Of a DNA stretch of 44,515 nt, positions 41,701-44,515 are shown in pieces. Location of the stretch: positions 1 through 44,515 of the IMG/VR virus record IMGVR_UViG_3300048026_000781; one strand, 5' to 3'. The translations under genes were made by a program, and so were the position numbers. Each line of letters begins with the position of its first letter. Within the stretch, counting starts at the first letter, position 1. The DNA comes from a virus. The notes below the pieces were generated by a model, which ran no database searches, had not been told where the DNA came from, and worked only from the letters and a program-made list of their open reading frames with translations.

Positions 41701-44515
41701 ACCACTACCAAATGGGTCAGGAGTTCTACTGAATACACGTTGCATAGCTGAAGGTGGATTTCCACCAGAATTACCCATTGAGTAGTAAGGATATTCAGAA
41801 GGAATATCACCAAAGCTAGGAGTAGGTGCGTGATAAAGCCATTGACTTAGACCACTATAAATTATCGATGAAGTAAAATAAAATTCTGCATCTATTAAAT
41901 CACCAATAGAATAATCAGTTTCATAAAATAAACCACTTTTATCAACTTCCCATCCACCAATATTTGTTTTAACATTATCACCAGCTAAAGATAAACTTGC
42001 AGTTCCTTCATCAAATCCTATAAAGATACCATCACTTTCAAAACCTTGTGGGTTTTGTCCTATTGATATGAATGGATTTGCGTTTGAATTTCCAGCATCT
42101 GCATTTAATGCTATAACAGGAGATGAACCAGAGGCACCTACATTAATTGTTTGGTCTGCATATACATCAGTTGCAAAAAGAATATCAGTTGCTACAGAAG
42201 TAAATTCTGCTCCAAATGAATCCCAATAAGTAGTATAACTACCACCAGTTACAGGTGTAGAAGCGGCATCTGATGTATATGTTTGTTTAGCCATATAATA
42301 GGAACCATCAGTTCCCTTTACAACATCAATTCTTGCAGTTGTTTTATAATACTCTACACCAACTGCCCATTCACCTCTATATACTATACCAGCACTTGTA
42401 CCTGGTGCTCCAGGACTTCCATCGGTACCATCGGTTCCATCAGTACCATCAGTACCATCGGTTCTTTGTGCATAAACCACAGGAGTTGACCAAGTAGTTG
42501 TTGCTGCAGTTTCAGTAGGTGCTCCACTAAATAAACCATTTGCTGCATAAACCTCATCACCATTAGATACTAAAGCTGGTACAGTTGTAGACCAGTTTGT
42601 TGGTGGAGTTAATGTAGATGTTGTAAAGTTGTAACTACCACCAGTATTTCCAGCACTACTATTTAATCGATAAATGGTAGTTTCTGCAACAGCAGTACCC
42701 TCTACCTGATATGGTGTTCCCCAAGTAAAGTTGGTAGCCCCAACTGCCTTTGTACCTTGAACTGCCCATAATAAATTAGTACCAGATGGTGGAGAATCAC
42801 TCCAACCAGTTGGTACACCAGATGATGGAGATGGAGTTGTTGGTTGTGTTGCGTTTCGAATGAATATGATGTTTACACTTGCACCAGTCTCTCCATCGGT
42901 ACCATCAGTACCAGCTTTTGTTTTAGTTAAAGTTTGTGTGGTATCTGATGTAAACGCAACTCCTGAATTCCGTTTACCACTAATCGTATAGGTTATTACT
43001 ACTTGGTCGGTAGTCATATCAGTAGCATCACCAACAGTTGCTGTATCCGTACCATTACCAGTTATACCACCCAACGTTGCCGTACCTGTATTGCTTACTG
43101 TTATGTTATATTCACCATCACCAGGAGAAGCCGTTACATACGATAACGAACCCGTTCCTTCAAATACTTTAATAGTAGTACCACTATTAGTCAACACTGG
43201 ATTTGAACCATCTGAATCGGATGCAACTGAATGTGCTTGGTTTGTATTTATTACAGTTATTGCATCAATTCCATCTGCACCATCTGAAATAATGTAATAA
43301 GTTTCAGTAATTGTATTTGTTTGTCCAGTAGCAGGGTCAGTAAATACTGCGGTTAATACAGTATCTTTTGTTACTACTGCTGTATTAATCAATGGAATTG
43401 ATGTACCATCTCCATCATCTGCAGTAATTGTAATATTTGTAGTATCACCGAATGGTGTTGAAACTTGCATCGAATCTACACCACCACTAAACGATGGAGT
43501 TATTAATACACTCTGAGTATATTCAGTTCCAGATGTATCGAAGAACGATGCAGTTGCCGATAACCCATTTGGTAAAAATGAATTATCCGATGGATTTCTA
43601 GTTGATTTTAAGTTTGATGAAATAAATGAACCTCCACCTAAACCATCAGTTACATCTAATAATGCAATTGTATCTAAAACGCTATCATCGGATGAATCTC
43701 TTAACTCTAATATTAGAGTACCATTAATAGCTGCTGCTCCAATTGTTGGATTATATTCATCACCAGTAATACCACTCATCGATGCGTTTAACAATGATGA
43801 ATCATCTTTGTAAAGTTTTATATCACCAGATGATATATCACTTAATCCACTTACTGATGATTCTTGAACTTGTAATACAATATTACCACTATTATTTTTT
43901 ATTTGAGTACCACCTGATGTAGGGGTAATCATATATTGTGGAGTAGTATCTGAACCGGGTTTAACAGAAACTATCGTTATAGTATCACTAGCTACTTCAC
44001 TTTGATTTCCCTCAGATACACCAACTCTAATTGTTTGTGGAGTTGCAGAATATGTAGATGGAATTGTCCAACTAAATGTATCTTGATTAGCCGAATCACC
44101 ATCTATGTAAGTAGTTTCATCATTAAAACCATCTCCCGTAAACTTAAAGTATGCATCGGTAAAGTTTTGTGAATCAGCCGTTAACGTTATTGTACCACTT
44201 GGCGATGGGGTTGTACCATCAGCCGCATATGATATTACGTTAGCATCTGCACTAAGTTGTACTACAAATGCAGGTGTACCGGCTACTCCCTCTTTTGCTT
44301 TAGTTAATGTTTGTGTAGTATCTATTACAAAATCATCACCATTAAATCTCTTACCTACTATTTCATAATTGATTGAAACTGCATCAGTACCAGTTACCAT
44401 TAAAGAGTGGTCACCAACTAATGCATCATTTGTGGAATCTGATATAGAACCTATTGTAATTGTTGAAGATGGTGATTGTGATGTATTAATTTTCCATGTA
44501 CCTGCCGAAGTACCA
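38713..44515 (-). CDS. Tail-fibre/adhesin with Ig-like repeats, Hint domain and S74 chaperone (5' end outside window)
   Basis: Open through the right window edge: 38 more codons precede the Met at 44400, so that Met is probably internal. The visible 1,933 residues start with Thr/Ser-rich Ig-like repeats (repeated SGKRxxG...TQTLTKxKxG unit), then a collagen-like GTDGTDGTDGTDGSPGAPG stretch (near 42390-42460) and receptor-binding-type beta segments. A Gly6 linker leads into a Hint domain (40041-39613). The C-terminal 98 residues form an S74 intramolecular chaperone: SDANLKKN holds the self-cleavage Ser and Lys, and YGLIAQEVDEIIP is typical. S74 domains fold fibre trimers and then cut themselves off. 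This protein likely binds the host surface and may be a substrate of the glycosylation operon downstream. Confidence 0.9.
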   Translation of the reverse strand, partial: GTSAGTWKINTSQSPSSTITIGSISDSTNDALVGDHSLMVTGTDAVSINYEIVGKRFNGDDFVIDTTQTLTKAKEGVAGTPAFVVQLSADANVISYAADGTTPSPSGTITLTADSQNFTDAYFKFTGDGFNDETTYIDGDSANQDTFSWTIPSTYSATPQTIRVGVSEGNQSEVASDTITIVSVKPGSDTTPQYMITPTSGGTQIKNNSGNIVLQVQESSVSGLSDISSGDIKLYKDDSSLLNASMSGITGDEYNPTIGAAAINGTLILELRDSSDDSVLDTIALLDVTDGLGGGSFISSNLKSTRNPSDNSFLPNGLSATASFFDTSGTEYTQSVLITPSFSGGVDSMQVSTPFGDTTNITITADDGDGTSIPLINTAVVTKDTVLTAVFTDPATGQTNTITETYYIISDGADGIDAITVINTNQAHSVASDSDGSNPVLTNSGTTIKVFEGTGSLSYVTASPGDGEYNITVSNTGTATLGGITGNGTDTATVGDATDMTTDQVVITYTISGKRNSGVAFTSDTTQTLTKTKAGTDGTDGETGASVNIIFIRNATQPTTPSPSSGVPTGWSDSPPSGTNLLWAVQGTKAVGATNFTWGTPYQVEGTAVAETTIYRLNSSAGNTGGSYNFTTSTLTPPTNWSTTVPALVSNGDEVYAANGLFSGAPTETAATTTWSTPVVYAQRTDGTDGTDGTDGTDGSPGAPGTSAGIVYRGEWAVGVEYYKTTARIDVVKGTDGSYYMAKQTYTSDAASTPVTGGSYTTYWDSFGAEFTSVATDILFATDVYADQTINVGASGSSPVIALNADAGNSNANPFISIGQNPQGFESDGIFIGFDEGTASLSLAGDNVKTNIGGWEVDKSGLFYETDYSIGDLIDAEFYFTSSIIYSGLSQWLYHAPTPSFGDIPSEYPYYSMGNSGGNPPSAMQRVFSRTPDPFGSGSTVTVYGQITTTHILNGMDYTGTSPNGASDAAVFTIEGPAIYADSSSVDFQTYLTSSYDLSAGGKGSTKADIIWADGTNYIQAFEANTTTPLSWMTVSNTASFSDVNWLGTPDFAPHTNAYVYAKNVNVGTYISESVAIKLANISGDNFLDTGTDSQIETEIFNQTGVDWVLSEDGDNPTTRQFILYTIHKGTEDLTATSVGTVTAGSLSERIITGDAIRLSTSGSSTGTNKPFISIGQPSAGYDNRGAFLGFPSASEIPHFSLRSPSGDFLRYNGEFVQFSGDLNGGTIEQSAIVGGSISVPLDGEGAKFSVDVNGNVSASNASIGGIINADSGRIGDWVIDVDTKALRDDNSEIVFEPNIPELQFFDGSEKKVVIGTKANLTDTAGSAGFDMEFSNTTHATPDSPSSLSAQQINSATFAFSGFSVGGNTNAGTATTAVSVGDISLTLDVPMLTLKSPTTRISQTTSYPNYLPTFTGQTHGNTSGPTAIRQIAYLYVEVVDTNDNNAVIGRTKIAQTSEARSDTDGVGNYYTGTYVPPSGGGGGGSLSSEISSVVGNTKITLSDGSYILAKDAKIGDKILSWNWNDKLDSHTGIDKFGEFTIDAIKRRTTTEIYKLTIGDKVIEVSDSHGFWLDNNEEIKTTELVEGESKVYVKDGDSISLQLVNKIELLEGADVYTFSVAGVYNYISNDILSHNVTTTGWTFVSTTQNGAQGNDGVSLAQPNKSVTINCTTATTAASLRYSVQIGTTAGYRQNTSSNGTTTNSYVSATVQYANNTNNPTSTTGVLQAFGGSLDTSLSFELPSNFVEIQAGGIQVVTNADTFVQAKRLAKNFGGGELFRVQGGTAFFQGTPLFNTFQTAISTNGAIIPTITEKYTLGGSSNRWTTIYSVNALNTASDANLKKNILESDLGLSFINRLNPVKYHWLNDDNNSPYHYGLIAQEVDEIIPKESSSIVQKDNQNWNMAYSELISPMIKAIQELSDKVLELEAQISGSK
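38716..39009 (-). other. Peptidase S74 (endosialidase-type) chaperone domain
   Basis: Self-cleavage is expected between Ser (39012-39010) and Asp (39009-39007) in ASDANLKKN, with Lys five residues later completing the dyad. YGLIAQEV and the C-terminal coiled coil (ELSDKVLELEAQI) are typical. It releases a 98-residue peptide after fibre folding. Confidence 0.85.
39613..40041 (-). other. Hint (intein-like) domain inside the tail fibre
   Basis: 143 residues with block A VVGNTKITLSDG preceded by Ser at the nucleophile position, DAKIGDKILSW, block B VSDSHGF with the conserved His, and a C-terminus VYTFSVAG...ISNDILSHN ending in His-Asn. There is no homing-endonuclease insert. The residue after Asn is Val, not Cys/Ser/Thr, so ordinary splicing should fail; cleavage-type activity, as in bacterial intein-like domains, is possible. 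Confidence 0.82.

Noticed and set aside
42390-42460. DNA-level minisatellite (ACCATCGGT-type tandem repeat)
   Set aside because: It encodes Gly-Thr-Asp collagen-like triplets in frame, a normal tail-fibre feature.
44398-44400. Met at 44400 as the true start of the tail-fibre gene
   Set aside because: The frame stays open for 38 codons to the window edge and those residues match the following repeat unit.

Overview
The window is a stretch of a T4-like (myovirus) tailed-phage genome. All 28 genes I can support lie on the minus strand, packed with overlaps or gaps of mostly under 70 bp, and the DNA is AT-rich. The virion core is recognisable by direct comparison with T4 proteins: large terminase gp17, portal gp20, prohead protease gp21, scaffold gp22, major capsid gp23, neck proteins gp13 and gp14, and the tail-sheath stabiliser gp15. 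Several unnamed genes and the giant repeat protein resemble proteins of marine T4-like phages of cyanobacteria and Pelagibacter. A near-ideal Bacteroidetes-type promoter (TTTG, 20 bp, TATCTTTG) upstream of one operon makes a Bacteroidetes/flavobacterial host my best guess; this is inference.

Layout in transcription order, from high to low coordinates. (1) 44515-38713: a large tail-fibre/adhesin gene, 5' end outside the window, with Ig-like repeats, a collagen-like stretch, an inserted Hint (intein-like) domain and a C-terminal S74 self-cleaving chaperone. (2) 38659-33474: two paralogous small coiled-coil genes bracket a four-gene overlapping operon. The operon encodes a glycosyltransferase/methyltransferase/glycosyltransferase fusion, a TibC/Aah-type protein O-heptosyltransferase with its four-Cys metal finger, a cytidylyl/adenylyltransferase like HldE domain II, and a PfkB kinase like HldE domain I. 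(3) 33431-28059: a 1326-residue fusion of an NMNAT-like domain, a zinc ribbon and a ligase-like nucleotidyltransferase, then two accessory proteins. (4) 28055-15758: terminase, portal, a series of prohead/core-type genes, protease, scaffold and capsid, closed by a strong terminator. (5) 15559-12131: neck and tail-completion genes. (6) 12131-1: a giant repeat-built structural gene of at least 4,043 codons, running off the left end.

The main candidate for an undescribed system is the glycosylation cassette. A phage seems to carry its own ADP-heptose-type donor synthesis pair together with a dedicated protein heptosyltransferase, next to its tail-fibre gene. The simplest reading is that it glycosylates its own fibre or giant structural protein. 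Other leads are the Hint domain in the fibre, which lacks the residue needed for normal splicing; the capsid-targeting-like N-termini ending in hydrophobic-x-Glu on several core proteins and on the 1326-residue enzyme fusion; and a repeated intergenic motif TTATATTTATA that looks like a phage promoter. The longest gene-free stretches are 198 bp and 238 bp, and both hold terminators or leader hairpins. I found no tRNA, CRISPR array, insertion sequence or plus-strand gene.
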